DNA of 60,000 nt from an uncultured Alphaproteobacteria bacterium (GCA_902589475.1 CACITD010000003.1:1-60000); one strand, 5' to 3'; counted from the stretch's first letter, positions 16,263 to 25,715 are shown. The notes: generated from the sequence alone by a model not told the origin. Numbers and translations: made by a program.

Positions 16263-18551
16263 CTAACCGCACTTTGAATACCCACACGTTGTACATACAT
16301 CACATCCTTCCTGGCGAAGGATCCCGAAGGAACCACAACTGGGGCAAGACTTTCCTTTTTCCCTTTGAAAATCTAGTATATTTTCACCACGTTCAACCTT
16401 TTTACTAGAGGATCCCTCGCTCGATATAAAACCTATTTCGATCATATGCTTCTCAATCACTTCTCCTATTGCAGCCAATAGTGAAGGGACATATCGACGC
16501 TCCATCCAAGCGCCACCTCTAGGATCAAACACCGCTTTTAACTCCTCCACCACGAAAGAGATTTCGCCCCCTCGCCTAAAGACAGCACTTATCATTCTCG
16601 TAAGTGCTACTGTCCACGCAAAGTGTTCCATGTTTTTTGAGTTGATAAATATTTCAAACGGCCGTCGTTTACCATCTTGCATAATATCGTTCATAGTTAT
16701 GTATATTGCATGATCACTTTCCGGCCATTTAATTTTGTAAGTTTTACCATCTAGCTGCTCTGGTCTTTCTAAAGGGACAAGTGGTTTGTCATCGATACTT
16801 TCGCCGTCCTCCCTTTTTTCTTTCGGAAGTAATTCCTGATCACTCTTATGTTCATCTTTGTCTACAGACAACACAGAGCCCGTAATATCGTTTGGACGAT
16901 AAGTGGTACAACCTTTGCATCCTAAGTCATATGCAGATTTATAAACGGCCTTGAAAGTTTCGAATTCTATATTTTCTGGGCAATTTATAGTTTTAGAAAT
17001 CGAACTATCAATATACTCCTGAACAGCTGCTTGCATCACTAAATGGTCGTTTGGTTGAAGCGTCTGTGCATCGACAAATGCTTGTGTTTTATTTTCACCT
17101 TTACCTTTTAATTCTTCAAATAGCGCAAGTGCATAGTCACTGACTGGCTCTATGAAAGTAGAGCCATCAGATTGAAGAACTTTCCGATTATATTTAAACG
17201 CAAAAACTGGCTCTAAACCGGACGAAACATTATTAGCTAACAGAGATATTGTTCCCGTTGGCGCAATTGACGTAAGCAAAGCATTTCTTATTCCATAGCT
17301 GTTTATGCCAGCCCTCAGGTCTTTAGGGAGTTTTTTTACATTGTGGTTTTCTATGAATTTTTCCTTAACAAACAATGGGAATGAACCTTTTTCCTTTGCC
17401 AAGTCTATAGAGCACCTATAAGCGCTATCCCTTAAAACTCTCAACCAATTTTTTGTCAAATTCACCGCTTCTTCCGAACCGTATCTGACTCCGCACATTA
17501 TTAGTGCATCGGCTAAACCTGTTATCCCAAGCCCTATCCGACGTTTACTTACTGCTTCTTCTCTCTGCTGATCGATGGGGTATCTGGAAATATCGATAAC
17601 ATTATCCAACATTCTGACAGCTGTCCCCGTTAACTCCCTTAATGCCGTCAAGTCCATTGAGGCGCCTTTTTCAAATGCCTTATTGATCAATTTTGCAAGG
17701 TTTATCGAGCCCAGTAGACAGGCACCATATGCCGGCAAGGGTTGCTCTCCGCATGGGTTTGTAGCAGAAATTTTTTCACAATAGGCTAGGTTATTTTGCT
17801 TATTGATGCGATCGATAAAAATCACGCCAGGTTCAGCAAATTCATAAGTGGATTTCATAATTTTATTCCACAACTCAGTCGCCGCTATTGTCTTATATAC
17901 TCTTCCCTCAAACTTCAAATCCCAGTTTTTTCCTCCGGAGACGGCTTCCATAAATTTGTCAGTTATCAGTACAGACAAGTTGAACATCCTCAGCCGGGAC
18001 GGGTCGTTCTTCGCTTCCACGAAATCCTCTATATCTGGATGATCACAACGCAAAGTGGCCATCATGGCGCCCCGGCGGGACCCGGCACTCATTATAGTTC
18101 GGCACATCGAGTCCCAGACATCCATAAAAGAGAGCGGACCGGAAGCGTCAGCACCTACTCCGACTACCGGCGCTCCTTTCGGTCTAAGAGTAGAAAAGTT
18201 ATAACCGATGCCACCACCTTGTTGAAGGGTGAGGGCAGCTTCTTTAACTGCAGTAAATATTCCTGCCATATCATCGGGAATATCTCCCATAACAAAGCAA
18301 TTGAATAGCGTAACAGAACGCCCAGTTCCTGCTCCCGCAATTATTCTACCCGCTGGCAGAAATTTAAATTCTTTAAGCGCATCATAAAATTTTTGGTCCC
18401 ATTTTTTAGGTTCTTTTTCAACTGAAGCTACAGTTTCCGCTATACGTCTCCATGTATCCTCAATACTTGAATCAATAGCGTTTCCATCTGCATCGAAGAA
18501 TCTATATTTGCTGTTCCATATCCATTGTGAAATTTGTGAATTGAGTTCCAT
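16263..18551 (-). CDS. nrdJ: Adenosylcobalamin-dependent (class II) ribonucleotide reductase
   Basis: This 762-residue class II reductase makes deoxyribonucleotides using a cobalamin-derived radical, independent of oxygen. The active-site N-x-C-x-E motif appears as NPCGEQ near 265. One cysteine of the reducible pair lies in VTLFNCF and the other in GACLLGSINLAKL, and TISLLANN with GLEP marks the C-terminal barrel. The last 30 residues form a four-cysteine-rich tail (CPSCGS...CDVCTTCGYSKC) that may bind zinc or shuttle reducing equivalents. The start is ATG at 18551. No class I genes (nrdAB) are in the window. Dependence on B12 fits the PduO-type adenosyltransferase gene at 28446-29009. No cobalamin riboswitch is visible upstream. 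Confidence 0.93.
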   Translation of the reverse strand: MELNSQISQWIWNSKYRFFDADGNAIDSSIEDTWRRIAETVASVEKEPKKWDQKFYDALKEFKFLPAGRIIAGAGTGRSVTLFNCFVMGDIPDDMAGIFTAVKEAALTLQQGGGIGYNFSTLRPKGAPVVGVGADASGPLSFMDVWDSMCRTIMSAGSRRGAMMATLRCDHPDIEDFVEAKNDPSRLRMFNLSVLITDKFMEAVSGGKNWDLKFEGRVYKTIAATELWNKIMKSTYEFAEPGVIFIDRINKQNNLAYCEKISATNPCGEQPLPAYGACLLGSINLAKLINKAFEKGASMDLTALRELTGTAVRMLDNVIDISRYPIDQQREEAVSKRRIGLGITGLADALIMCGVRYGSEEAVNLTKNWLRVLRDSAYRCSIDLAKEKGSFPLFVKEKFIENHNVKKLPKDLRAGINSYGIRNALLTSIAPTGTISLLANNVSSGLEPVFAFKYNRKVLQSDGSTFIEPVSDYALALFEELKGKGENKTQAFVDAQTLQPNDHLVMQAAVQEYIDSSISKTINCPENIEFETFKAVYKSAYDLGCKGCTTYRPNDITGSVLSVDKDEHKSDQELLPKEKREDGESIDDKPLVPLERPEQLDGKTYKIKWPESDHAIYITMNDIMQDGKRRPFEIFINSKNMEHFAWTVALTRMISAVFRRGGEISFVVEELKAVFDPRGGAWMERRYVPSLLAAIGEVIEKHMIEIGFISSEGSSSKKVERGENILDFQREKGKSCPSCGSFGILRQEGCDVCTTCGYSKCG

Positions 18552-18579
18552 TTATCCAGACCAAAATGACTTTTTGCTT

Positions 18580-18609
18580 TGTCGCCTTTATAACGCGACA
18601 CAAATTTGT
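18580..18609. promoter_or_regulatory. Inverted repeats upstream of nrdJ
   Basis: Just before the nrdJ start, TGTCGC (18580-18585) and GCGACA (18595-18600) form a 6-bp inverted repeat with a 9-base spacer, directly abutting a perfect 10-base palindrome ACAAATTTGT (18600-18609). The position suits an operator. The palindrome is only loosely like an NrdR box, so the regulator is not named. Confidence 0.3.
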
Positions 18610-18648
18610 TTTAATACCGTTTGCTTAAAGATGAGTGTTCGTAGTTGG

Positions 18649-19272
18649 CTACGGATAACAACAGTATGCACGTAGATTTGTCAAAATTAATTTGTGAAAT
18701 TCCAAAAATAATAAAACAAATTTATCAGAATGAATTAGCCAACTTAACAGCCGAAATTGGCCATTGAAAACAGGATATTGAGTGATCTTTATATTAGGAT
18801 TTTGCGATTTAAACTCCAAGTACGCCCTTTGCATATGGTAGTTACTTGTCACAAGAATAATAGAGCTCAAGCTATTATCCCCCACCCATTGAAGACTTTC
18901 CCTAGCATTTCCTCTGGTGTTTTCAGCTGTATAGCCAAGCGTGATGCAACAATTAAAGAGCTTGGGACTCTTGGGTATTTTACCTTCATCAAACAAATTC
19001 AAAATATCTGATCTAGTTACCTTTTCATTAACCCCAGACACAAATAATAAAGCTGCTTTACCTTTTTCCAATAATGTGATCCCAACTTCTAATCTTTTTG
19101 GGCCACCAGTTAATACAATTATAGCATCACTTTTTACAATATCGCCGGGGGTATGAATTGGGATTGACCTCAAGAAATTTGCAAAGCCGATAACCCATAA
19201 AAATACTAAAAGCAAAAAAAGTGTCGCCAATAGGCGTTGGATACCTTTTAAATTAAAGAAAGCGTTTTCCAT
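18649..19272 (-). CDS. YdcF family membrane-anchored protein (DUF218)
   Basis: This 207-residue protein has one N-terminal membrane segment (about residues 12-32) and a DUF218 domain: DAIIVLTGGPKRLEVGI, a LFVSGV strand, ENTRGNARES, and the VTSNYHMQRA motif near 145. The family includes ElyC and SanA, linked to envelope integrity, but the biochemical function is unresolved. It lies 16 bases downstream of ftsX on the same strand, so it probably belongs to the ftsE-ftsX transcription unit, an arrangement that suggests a role at the cell envelope. Confidence 0.87.
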   Translation of the reverse strand: MENAFFNLKGIQRLLATLFLLLVFLWVIGFANFLRSIPIHTPGDIVKSDAIIVLTGGPKRLEVGITLLEKGKAALLFVSGVNEKVTRSDILNLFDEGKIPKSPKLFNCCITLGYTAENTRGNARESLQWVGDNSLSSIILVTSNYHMQRAYLEFKSQNPNIKITQYPVFNGQFRLLSWLIHSDKFVLLFLEFHKLILTNLRAYCCYP

Positions 19273-19287
19273 TCATTCCCAAAATTA

Positions 19288-20160
19288 TTAATTTTGCTTC
19301 CTAAGAAGGATTAATACCGAAAGCCCAGCCACGATTATTCCCAACAGAGCGTAGGAAACAGGGACTAACATAAAGATTATCCAATCCCAAAGATTTATTT
19401 GCTTAAAAATATCTATCTCCACATCGCCAAAAAAAGCAACTTTAAGCAATCTATCTAATATAAAAAATGTTCCCATGGCCAAAGCCGTCCCACAAGCACT
19501 AGAAAAACCTAAAACCTTCAGCACATGCTTTTGAAAAGTTCTGGCTATAAAACCATTTTTAGCACCAACCAAATGCACCACTTGGATTGTTTCCCTGTTG
19601 ATTGCCAGCCCTGAATAAACTGCAAAGATTACGGAAATCATAGCGACAAACAGTGTTAGGCTGACTATTACGGAAAATAATTTTTTAGCTCCACTGAATG
19701 TCTTTGCGTCTGGTAAAAATAACTCTGCATGATTGTCTATAAATATCTCTGTCGATAAATTTTTAATAGAAGTATTGAGGTCGGGCAAAATATCACTTCT
19801 ATTTAACCTTATTTCGATTAATGCAGGCAGTAGAATATTTTTTAAAATATCTTTTTCTACCAATGGGTAAATTAATCTTTCAATGTCATTTTTTTCTAAA
19901 ACTGTAACACTTTCAATATCAGGGAATGCGCGCAAAATTTTCAATGTCTCATCTAGACGTGTAGCACCATCATCGCTAGCAATTCTTTCGGTAGGGTTTG
20001 GGACATGAATTGTAACCAGGTCTTGCGTAGCGCTTCTCCACTTATCGAAAGATAATGTTGATACAGTACTAAAAAGGACTGCTAGAAGCGCCAAATAAAT
20101 CATAGAAGTCATTATCCAGCCTAAAAAGAAATTCGACCCGGCGAGCTTAAATATTCTCAT
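19288..20160 (-). CDS. ftsX: Cell-division ABC transporter-like permease FtsX
   Basis: At 290 residues this matches FtsX in length and topology: one N-terminal membrane segment (about 11-31), a periplasmic domain of roughly 120 residues, and three further membrane segments near 160-185, 215-235 and 255-285. FtsX works with FtsE at the division site to activate periplasmic amidases or their regulators. It lies 75 bases downstream of ftsE on the same strand. In many bacteria ftsE and ftsX overlap, so the spacing here is a little loose, but I see no better upstream start in frame than ATG 20160. Confidence 0.85.
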   Translation of the reverse strand: MRIFKLAGSNFFLGWIMTSMIYLALLAVLFSTVSTLSFDKWRSATQDLVTIHVPNPTERIASDDGATRLDETLKILRAFPDIESVTVLEKNDIERLIYPLVEKDILKNILLPALIEIRLNRSDILPDLNTSIKNLSTEIFIDNHAELFLPDAKTFSGAKKLFSVIVSLTLFVAMISVIFAVYSGLAINRETIQVVHLVGAKNGFIARTFQKHVLKVLGFSSACGTALAMGTFFILDRLLKVAFFGDVEIDIFKQINLWDWIIFMLVPVSYALLGIIVAGLSVLILLRKQN

Positions 20161-20235
20161 AATATGACCTTTCCAATGCCCGCCTTTTCCGTATAAATAC
20201 GAGTGGTAACTATTTTTACTCTGGATAAGAAACCC

Positions 20236-20895
20236 CTAATCACTAAATAAAAGTTTTCTATCTTCTATACGCAGGACTGGATAATCGAATTTTTTTATTA
20301 AGTTTTCATTATGGGTTGCGATCAGAATGTTCGTTCCTGTTCGGTGCAACTCTTTAAAGAGATATAATAATCGGTCCGCTATAGTGTCATCAACATTACC
20401 AGTTGGTTCATCCGCCAATAAAAGTACTGGCCGAGCTATAACAGCTCTTGCTATCGCTACTCGCTGTTGCTGGCCTCCAGATAAGGACGTAGGTAAATCA
20501 TCTAAGTGATCACCCAACCCCACCCATTCTAACAATTCCGGGACATGGCGTCGTATAATGGAACCTTTGGTGCCAAAAATCCTCAATGGTAGCGCTACAT
20601 TCTCTCGAACAGTCAAGTTATTTATTAACCGGAAATCCTGAAAAACTATTCCCATCCTGCGCCTTATTTCAGGGATTTCTTTTTTTGTAATTGATGAAAT
20701 ATCACGGCCAAATAAATTTATTTTTCCTTCTGATGGAAAGATCCCCATGTAGATCGCTTTAAGCAGAGATGACTTTCCCGCCCCACTTTTGCCCGTCAAG
20801 AAGTGAAAATTACCTTCACCCAAGTCAAAACTAACATCAGTGAGAATGGCTTCTTTCCCCCGATATCTTATTTCGACATTTTCAAACCGAACCAT
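20236..20895 (-). CDS. ftsE: Cell-division ATP-binding protein FtsE
   Basis: This 219-residue ABC ATPase has Walker A GKSGAGKSS (about 35-43), a Q-loop at VFQDFRL, the signature LSGGQQQRVAIARA, and Walker B LLLADEPTGNVD followed by an H-loop ATHN. FtsE binds ATP in the cytoplasm and drives conformational change in FtsX. It is the first gene of the ftsE-ftsX-ydcF-like cluster and is divergent from the zinc-ribbon gene at 21096. The 200-base gap between them should hold promoters for both. Confidence 0.93.
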   Translation of the reverse strand: MVRFENVEIRYRGKEAILTDVSFDLGEGNFHFLTGKSGAGKSSLLKAIYMGIFPSEGKINLFGRDISSITKKEIPEIRRRMGIVFQDFRLINNLTVRENVALPLRIFGTKGSIIRRHVPELLEWVGLGDHLDDLPTSLSGGQQQRVAIARAVIARPVLLLADEPTGNVDDTIADRLLYLFKELHRTGTNILIATHNENLIKKFDYPVLRIEDRKLLFSD

Positions 20896-21035
20896 ATGTA
20901 TAAAATTCCTAACTATTCTTTTTTAATCTTTTCAAATAGAATATGAAGACTTGCATCAAATGTAATGGGGAAAAGATAAGCGATTTTATGATCATTACCT
21001 ACTATTTTTCTTTTGGCAAATTTTCAAATTATCAT

Positions 21036-21049
21036 TTACCCAAGGGTAA
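21036..21049. promoter_or_regulatory. Palindrome between ftsE and the MJ0042 protein gene
   Basis: TTACCC (21036-21041), AA, GGGTAA (21044-21049) is a perfect 6-bp-arm inverted repeat, 47 bases before the zinc-ribbon gene start and in the divergent promoter region. It could be an operator. No regulator is recognised. Confidence 0.3.
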
Positions 21050-21095
21050 CAAAAACTGGTTCTAAATTGGCTTTTATCCAAGGACGATTAATTTA

Positions 21096-21806
21096 ATGCG
21101 TATAGCCTGCCCTAATTGCTCAGCCCATTTCGATGTGCCCGACGATGCCATCCCAGAGGAAGGGAGAAAGCTTCGGTGTAGTCAGTGCCAGCACAAATGG
21201 CATCAACTACCAATAGCGGAGAACAACGAACTCGCCTTCGAAGATGAAACGGGAGAGTTACCTGATCCTCTAGAAACTGAAACCGAGCTTACAGGCAATA
21301 TTCCCATTCCATCTTCCGAGGAAATTATTGAAACTTCTCGAAAGAGGCGACTAAATCTACCATGGGTGCCAATAACAATTTTTGCCGTGCTTGTCCTTGC
21401 GATTTCTGCGGGTCTTAATTGGCGTATAGAAGCCGTAAAACAATACCCCCCAATTGCAATTGTATATGATGCTATAGGACTTCACGTTCCGGTTAAGGGA
21501 GAAAATCTTGTTTTAAAAAATATTGGTGCTTGGAGAAACAATGAGCAATTTATGGAAATTTTGCTTGTCCAAGGGGAGATCTATAATCCGACAGAAATGG
21601 TGCAGGCAGTTCCAATAATTCAAGGGACAGAAATAGACGCAACAGGACGCGAATTGCAAACTGAGTTCTTCACTCCAGAGGCAAAGACACTTTTACCCGA
21701 TGAAACCATAAAATTTGAATTCCAAAAGCCGTTTCCAGATGAGAACACTGTAAAATTACTAGTCACGTTTTCAAATCAGGACCGCGGAGGCGACTCTGGT
21801 TACTGA
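21096..21806 (+). CDS. MJ0042 zinc-ribbon and DUF3426 membrane protein
   Basis: This 236-residue protein starts with an MJ0042-type zinc ribbon: C5-P-N-C8 and C28-S-Q-C31, with HKWHQ following. An acidic linker leads to one membrane segment at about 90-112 (WVPITIFAVLVLAISAGL) and a C-terminal DUF3426-like beta-rich domain. The topology puts the zinc ribbon in the cytoplasm and the C-terminal domain in the periplasm. Proteins of this kind lie beside ftsE-ftsX in many Alphaproteobacteria; the function is unknown. AAGGACG lies 9 bases before the ATG at 21096. Confidence 0.85.
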   Translation: MRIACPNCSAHFDVPDDAIPEEGRKLRCSQCQHKWHQLPIAENNELAFEDETGELPDPLETETELTGNIPIPSSEEIIETSRKRRLNLPWVPITIFAVLVLAISAGLNWRIEAVKQYPPIAIVYDAIGLHVPVKGENLVLKNIGAWRNNEQFMEILLVQGEIYNPTEMVQAVPIIQGTEIDATGRELQTEFFTPEAKTLLPDETIKFEFQKPFPDENTVKLLVTFSNQDRGGDSGY

Positions 21807-21895
21807 TAAGAACAATTTCAGTACAAAAAGAGTAAGATGAATTGCGATTTACAGTTATTCTCTTCAATTTTTTACTTATTCGTTGGGCCTAAAGA

Positions 21896-23152
21896 TTACT
21901 GTAGCCAAGCGGCTAGCTTTTCATCTTGTATTATTTTTTCAAAATTCTGACGTTCTCTTATGACAGAAAACACGTCATTACTAACCAAAACTTCTGGAAT
22001 TAATGGTCGACTATTATAATTAGACGCCATTACAGCTCCGTAAGCTCCCGAACACGTTATAGCCAGAAGGTCATTTGGGCTAACCTCAGGCAACATTCGA
22101 TCTTTGGCAAAATAATCACCACTCTCACAAATAGGCCCCACCACGTCACACAAGGTTTTTTGAGAAGATAGATTTTTTTCCGTTACTGGAACAATAGCAT
22201 GAAATCCATCGTAGAGTGTGGGTCGAATGAGATCATTCATTGCGCCGTCCACGATCACAAACTTCTTCTGCTCACCTTGTTTGATATAAATTACCCGAGT
22301 AATCAGTATTCCTGATTCACCAACTAAATATCGACCTGGTTCAATACTCAGCTTGCAATCCAAATCCCCTACCGTCTCCAAAATGATTTGGTTATAAGCA
22401 TTCAAATCGGCAAGGCTTTCATCTGAATAAGGAATACCCAAGCCCCCACCCAAATCCAAATGCGAAATTTCATGACCTGTTGATCTAAGATACCGTGTCA
22501 TTTCCGCTATTTTTTTATAAGCCGACCTATATGGAGAAAGTTCTAAAAGTTGAGACCCTATATGAACTGCTAAACTTTTCATGGATACATTAGAAAGGGT
22601 GGATGCTTTAGAAAAAAATGTTGGCGCATCCTTCAAATCAATCCCAAACTTGTTTTCTTTCTTACCAGTCGTTATTTTCTCGTGAGTTTTGGCATCCACA
22701 TCAGGGTTCACCCTAAGGCCTATCGTAGCAACTTTCCCAAGAGATTTTGCTATCTCATTGATATTTATTAACTCCGGCTCTGACTCTACATTTATTTGGA
22801 ATATATCGTTATTTAACGCCTCTACTATCTCCTCTGTTGTCTTCCCGACGCCAGAAAAAACAATTTTTTTGGGGTCAACGCCAGCCAGCAGGCACCTTTT
22901 AAACTCACCCAGCGAGACCACGTCTGCGCCAGCACCTTCTTTTGCTAGTGTTTTAATTATGCTTATATTAGAATTAGCCTTAACCGCAAAATAAATTGAA
23001 ATTTTCGATGACGATAACGCAGCAGCAAGCACCCTGTATTGATCCAATATTTTATTATACGAGTAACAGTAGAACGGCGTTCCGACTTCGCTCGCTATTT
23101 TACTGACTTCAACACTTTCAACAGTTAAGTTCCCGTTTTTATATTTAATCAC
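21896..23152 (-). CDS. lysA: Diaminopimelate decarboxylase
   Basis: This PLP enzyme of 418 residues makes L-lysine from meso-diaminopimelate. The lysine that binds PLP is K58 in YFAVKAN. HLDLGGGLG, EPGRYLVG and the catalytic ICESGDYFA region, which supplies the Cys and Glu across the dimer interface, are all present. The start is GTG at 23152, giving MIKYKNG; GGGA lies about 8 bases upstream. The gene follows the small lipoprotein and argH on the same strand, the usual alphaproteobacterial order, so argH, the lipoprotein gene and lysA probably form one operon. Confidence 0.95.
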   Translation of the reverse strand: MIKYKNGNLTVESVEVSKIASEVGTPFYCYSYNKILDQYRVLAAALSSSKISIYFAVKANSNISIIKTLAKEGAGADVVSLGEFKRCLLAGVDPKKIVFSGVGKTTEEIVEALNNDIFQINVESEPELININEIAKSLGKVATIGLRVNPDVDAKTHEKITTGKKENKFGIDLKDAPTFFSKASTLSNVSMKSLAVHIGSQLLELSPYRSAYKKIAEMTRYLRSTGHEISHLDLGGGLGIPYSDESLADLNAYNQIILETVGDLDCKLSIEPGRYLVGESGILITRVIYIKQGEQKKFVIVDGAMNDLIRPTLYDGFHAIVPVTEKNLSSQKTLCDVVGPICESGDYFAKDRMLPEVSPNDLLAITCSGAYGAVMASNYNSRPLIPEVLVSNDVFSVIRERQNFEKIIQDEKLAAWLQ

Positions 23153-23176
23153 TCAATTTTCCCAAACTTATTTAAA

Positions 23177-23326
23177 TTAATGCGTTGGATATTTTTTATA
23201 GTCATAACTTTCGCTTGAACCCAATGGCTTGGGTGCCCCTCTTTTTCCACAACTGCCAAGTGAAAGAAAGGCAAAAGATAGTATTGTTAACCAGATAAAA
23301 TAAAAACTGGCACATTTTCTTTTCAT
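23177..23326 (-). CDS. Small lipoprotein, LptM-like
   Basis: A 49-residue lipoprotein translated from the ATG at 23326. It has a short basic start (MKRK), a hydrophobic stretch, and a lipobox ending LGSC followed by GKRGAPKPLG, close to the C-G-x-K/R-G-P pattern of LptM (YifL), which helps the LPS translocon LptD form correct disulfides. An open frame extends upstream to 23371, but that adds a polar stretch before the signal and overlaps argH, so I reject it. Its place between argH and lysA is conserved in Alphaproteobacteria. Confidence 0.75.
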   Translation of the reverse strand: MKRKCASFYFIWLTILSFAFLSLGSCGKRGAPKPLGSSESYDYKKYPTH

Positions 23327-23342
23327 TAAAACATCCTTACAG

Positions 23343-24776
23343 CTAAAGAAACCGTTTCCGTGCCTTCGCAACTGCCGTAGCTACGTTGACTGGTGCGGTT
23401 CCTCCAAAACTGACGCGACTAGAGATAGATTTTACGGGATCCAATACCTCGAACACATCTTCATTTATGGACGACTCAATATCTTGGAGATCTTCTATCT
23501 TTAAATCAACCAATCTACATTTTTTTTGCTCTGCCAGTTTAACAATCTCACCCGTAATATGATGCGCTCTCCGAAATGGGAGTCCTAGTACGCGAACCAA
23601 CCAATCTGCTAGATCGGTAGCTGTCGAAAACCCTTGATCAGATGCCGCAAGCATATTTTCTACATTTGGTTTCATATCCTCAACTATCCCAATGCATGCA
23701 TAAATACACACCTCTAATGTGTCTGCTGCATCAAATAAGGGCTCTTTGTCTTCCTGCATATCCTTAAAGAAAGCAAGAGGTAGTCCCTTCATCATTATGA
23801 GTAGTGAATTTAGTGCACCGACGACCCTTCCAGTTTTTCCTCTTACTAGCTCTGCCGCATCCGGATTACGCTTTTGCGGCATTATAGAGCTACCAGTAGT
23901 GAATGCGTCGGACAAACCGATAAAATCAAACTGAGCACTATTCCAATTAATAATTTCTTCAGCAAAACGCGACAAATGAACGATGCAAATTGATGCAGCT
24001 GATAGAAATTCTAATGCAAAGTCCCTATCGGATACTGCGTCTAAAGAATTTGCTGTTGGCCGATCAAAACCCAGTTTATGAGCCGTAAAATCGCGATCAA
24101 TTTTAAAAGAAGTGCCTGCTAACGCAGCAGATCCTAGAGGACACTCATTCAACCTGCTCCTACAGTCTGCAAAGCGTCCCCGATCCCTACCGAACATCTC
24201 AACATAGGCTAGCAAGTGATGGCCAAAAGTTACAGGCTGCGCCACTTGAAGATGTGTGAAACCTGGCATGACTACGTCACTATTCTCATCTGCTTTGTTG
24301 ATCAAAACTTTTTGTAGTAGGCCTAGTGCCTCCATCAAATCATCTATCTTATCCCTAACCCACATTTTAAAGTCGGTTGCAACTTGATCATTCCTAGAGC
24401 GCGCCGTGTGTAATCTACCTCCAGTTTCTCCTATCAAAGTAGTTAATCGCGCCTCAACATTCATGTGTATATCTTCTAAGTCTCTCCTAAACTGGAAGTT
24501 ACCCTCGTGTATTTCTTTTTCAATCTGGTTAAGACCTTCAATTATTTCTTCGCTCTCTTTTGCTGAAATAATTCCTTGCTTTCCAAGCATCTCTGCATGA
24601 ACTCTTGAGCCCTCTATATCTTGGACGAAAAAACGTTTATCAAAATCTATTGAAGGGTTTATTTTTTCCATAACATCAGCGGGGACACCAGTAAATCGAC
24701 CACCCCACACAGAACTTACCTGAGACTTAACTTTTTCTTTATTGTTTCTATCTATGTCTTTAATCTTTTTTTCCAT
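23343..24776 (-). CDS. argH: Argininosuccinate lyase
   Basis: ArgH releases fumarate and arginine from argininosuccinate in the last step of arginine synthesis. The 477-residue protein contains the WGGRF start motif at about 24-28, [12 protein letters not shown] near 123-134, and the superfamily signature [12 protein letters not shown] near 292. About 22 polar residues precede the WGGRF motif, more than usual, so the true start may be later, but no better ATG is seen. The start at 24776 is only 16 bases from the divergent TlpA gene. Confidence 0.93.
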   Translation of the reverse strand: MEKKIKDIDRNNKEKVKSQVSSVWGGRFTGVPADVMEKINPSIDFDKRFFVQDIEGSRVHAEMLGKQGIISAKESEEIIEGLNQIEKEIHEGNFQFRRDLEDIHMNVEARLTTLIGETGGRLHTARSRNDQVATDFKMWVRDKIDDLMEALGLLQKVLINKADENSDVVMPGFTHLQVAQPVTFGHHLLAYVEMFGRDRGRFADCRSRLNECPLGSAALAGTSFKIDRDFTAHKLGFDRPTANSLDAVSDRDFALEFLSAASICIVHLSRFAEEIINWNSAQFDFIGLSDAFTTGSSIMPQKRNPDAAELVRGKTGRVVGALNSLLIMMKGLPLAFFKDMQEDKEPLFDAADTLEVCIYACIGIVEDMKPNVENMLAASDQGFSTATDLADWLVRVLGLPFRRAHHITGEIVKLAEQKKCRLVDLKIEDLQDIESSINEDVFEVLDPVKSISSRVSFGGTAPVNVATAVAKARKRFL

Positions 24777-24792
24777 TTCAGGGGACTTTCTG

Positions 24793-25356
24793 ATGCGGGT
24801 TCAAAATTTTTTCTTAACACTGTCTCACATACTAATAGCTCTCTTGCTCACACTCATAGTAGTATCGGAGGTTGCCCATGCAAAGCCACCAAAATCTGGA
24901 GATATGAACAAGTTCACAGAAAATAACCCATCCATCGAAAGCCCTTCAACTCCTTTCATCGATCCGAATGGTAAAGAAGTTACTCTTCATGAGTTTAAAA
25001 ACAACTGGACCCTTATAAATTTTTGGGCGACTTGGTGCGCTCCTTGTATTAGTGAATTACCTTCTCTTGAAAAACTTGAATCTAAAATAAATAACTCAAA
25101 ATTTAAGTTGTTATTGGTTTCTATCGACCGCAGCGGGCCAAAAGTATTCCAACCCTTTTTGAAGAAATTAGGACTAGCATCACTTAAGTCTGGAAGCGAT
25201 CCGAAAGCATCTCTAATGCGTAAATTAGGTCTAACCGGCATTCCGACCACACTTCTCATTAGCCCCACCGGAAAAGTCGTAGGCAAACTTGAGGGTACTG
25301 CCAGGTGGGACACGCCATCCGCAGTGGAGCTGGTTAATTTCTACTTACGAAAATAG
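24793..25356 (+). CDS. TlpA family thiol:disulfide interchange protein
   Basis: This is a 187-residue exported thioredoxin-fold protein. An N-terminal signal segment (about 6-30, ending EVAHA) is followed by the thioredoxin domain with W-C-A-P-C as active site and the cis-proline region [10 protein letters not shown]. TlpA-type proteins reduce or shuttle disulfides in the periplasm, often for cytochrome assembly. The ATG at 24793 is chosen because AGGGGA precedes it and it starts the signal directly; an upstream frame start at 24742 would overlap argH. It faces the argH-lysA cluster, as in other Alphaproteobacteria. Confidence 0.9.
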   Translation: MRVQNFFLTLSHILIALLLTLIVVSEVAHAKPPKSGDMNKFTENNPSIESPSTPFIDPNGKEVTLHEFKNNWTLINFWATWCAPCISELPSLEKLESKINNSKFKLLLVSIDRSGPKVFQPFLKKLGLASLKSGSDPKASLMRKLGLTGIPTTLLISPTGKVVGKLEGTARWDTPSAVELVNFYLRK

Positions 25357-25377
25357 ATGCCCGAACACCTATTTCGT

Positions 25378-25608
25378 TTAGTGTAGCGAGTTATTACCGC
25401 GTTCGAGAGCCTCTAACGACAACGAATATGAAGTATTTTCAAGGGATTTGCTTGCAATTGCTTGGACTGAGCTGTTTCCGAGCACCAATGAGTTAACTCT
25501 TAACTCAGCAATTAGCGCGTCAGCGACTTTCTTTTCATTACCCTCTAAATCTGAGACTGCTTTTGCCAGCAACTCAAATGCTTTATCTGCAACCTTTTTG
25601 GTCATCAC
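25378..25608 (-). CDS. Small hypothetical helical protein
   Basis: I do not recognise this 76-residue protein. It has no cysteine, no membrane segment and no signal peptide, and reads as mostly helix with alternating charged and hydrophobic residues (KAFELLAKAVSDLEG, KKVADALIAELR). AAGGGTG sits just upstream of the ATG at 25608, which supports translation. Upstream is a very AT-rich stretch of about 100 bases. It ends 21 bases from the stop of the convergent TlpA gene. A phasin-like or DNA-associated role could be imagined, but nothing in the sequence establishes it. Confidence 0.55.
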   Translation of the reverse strand: MMTKKVADKAFELLAKAVSDLEGNEKKVADALIAELRVNSLVLGNSSVQAIASKSLENTSYSLSLEALERGNNSLH

Positions 25609-25644
25609 ACACCCTTCTTTCTAAAGGATTATAAACATTTTGCA

Positions 25645-25680
25645 TCAATTTATATTATATTTTATATAAATGCAACAAGA
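25645..25680. repeat. AT-rich inverted-repeat region upstream of the small hypothetical gene
   Basis: About 25650-25672 holds TTTATAT and ATATAAA arms separated by 8 bases of A/T only, inside a broader A/T-only stretch. It lies between the small hypothetical protein and the 3-hydroxyacyl-CoA dehydrogenase stop. It may be a promoter or UP element for the small gene, or simply low-complexity sequence. Confidence 0.35.
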
Positions 25681-25715
25681 AATTCATCTGCAAACTATTT
25701 TCCTTAAAAAGCACA

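Noticed and set aside
16867-16900. Cobalamin riboswitch for nrdJ
   Set aside because: No conserved B12-box-like sequence was seen upstream of the nrdJ start, and the gap is under 100 bases.
18600-18609. NrdR box upstream of nrdJ
   Set aside because: The palindrome ACAAATTTGT is shorter than, and differs from, the usual 16-base NrdR box, and there is no second spaced copy.
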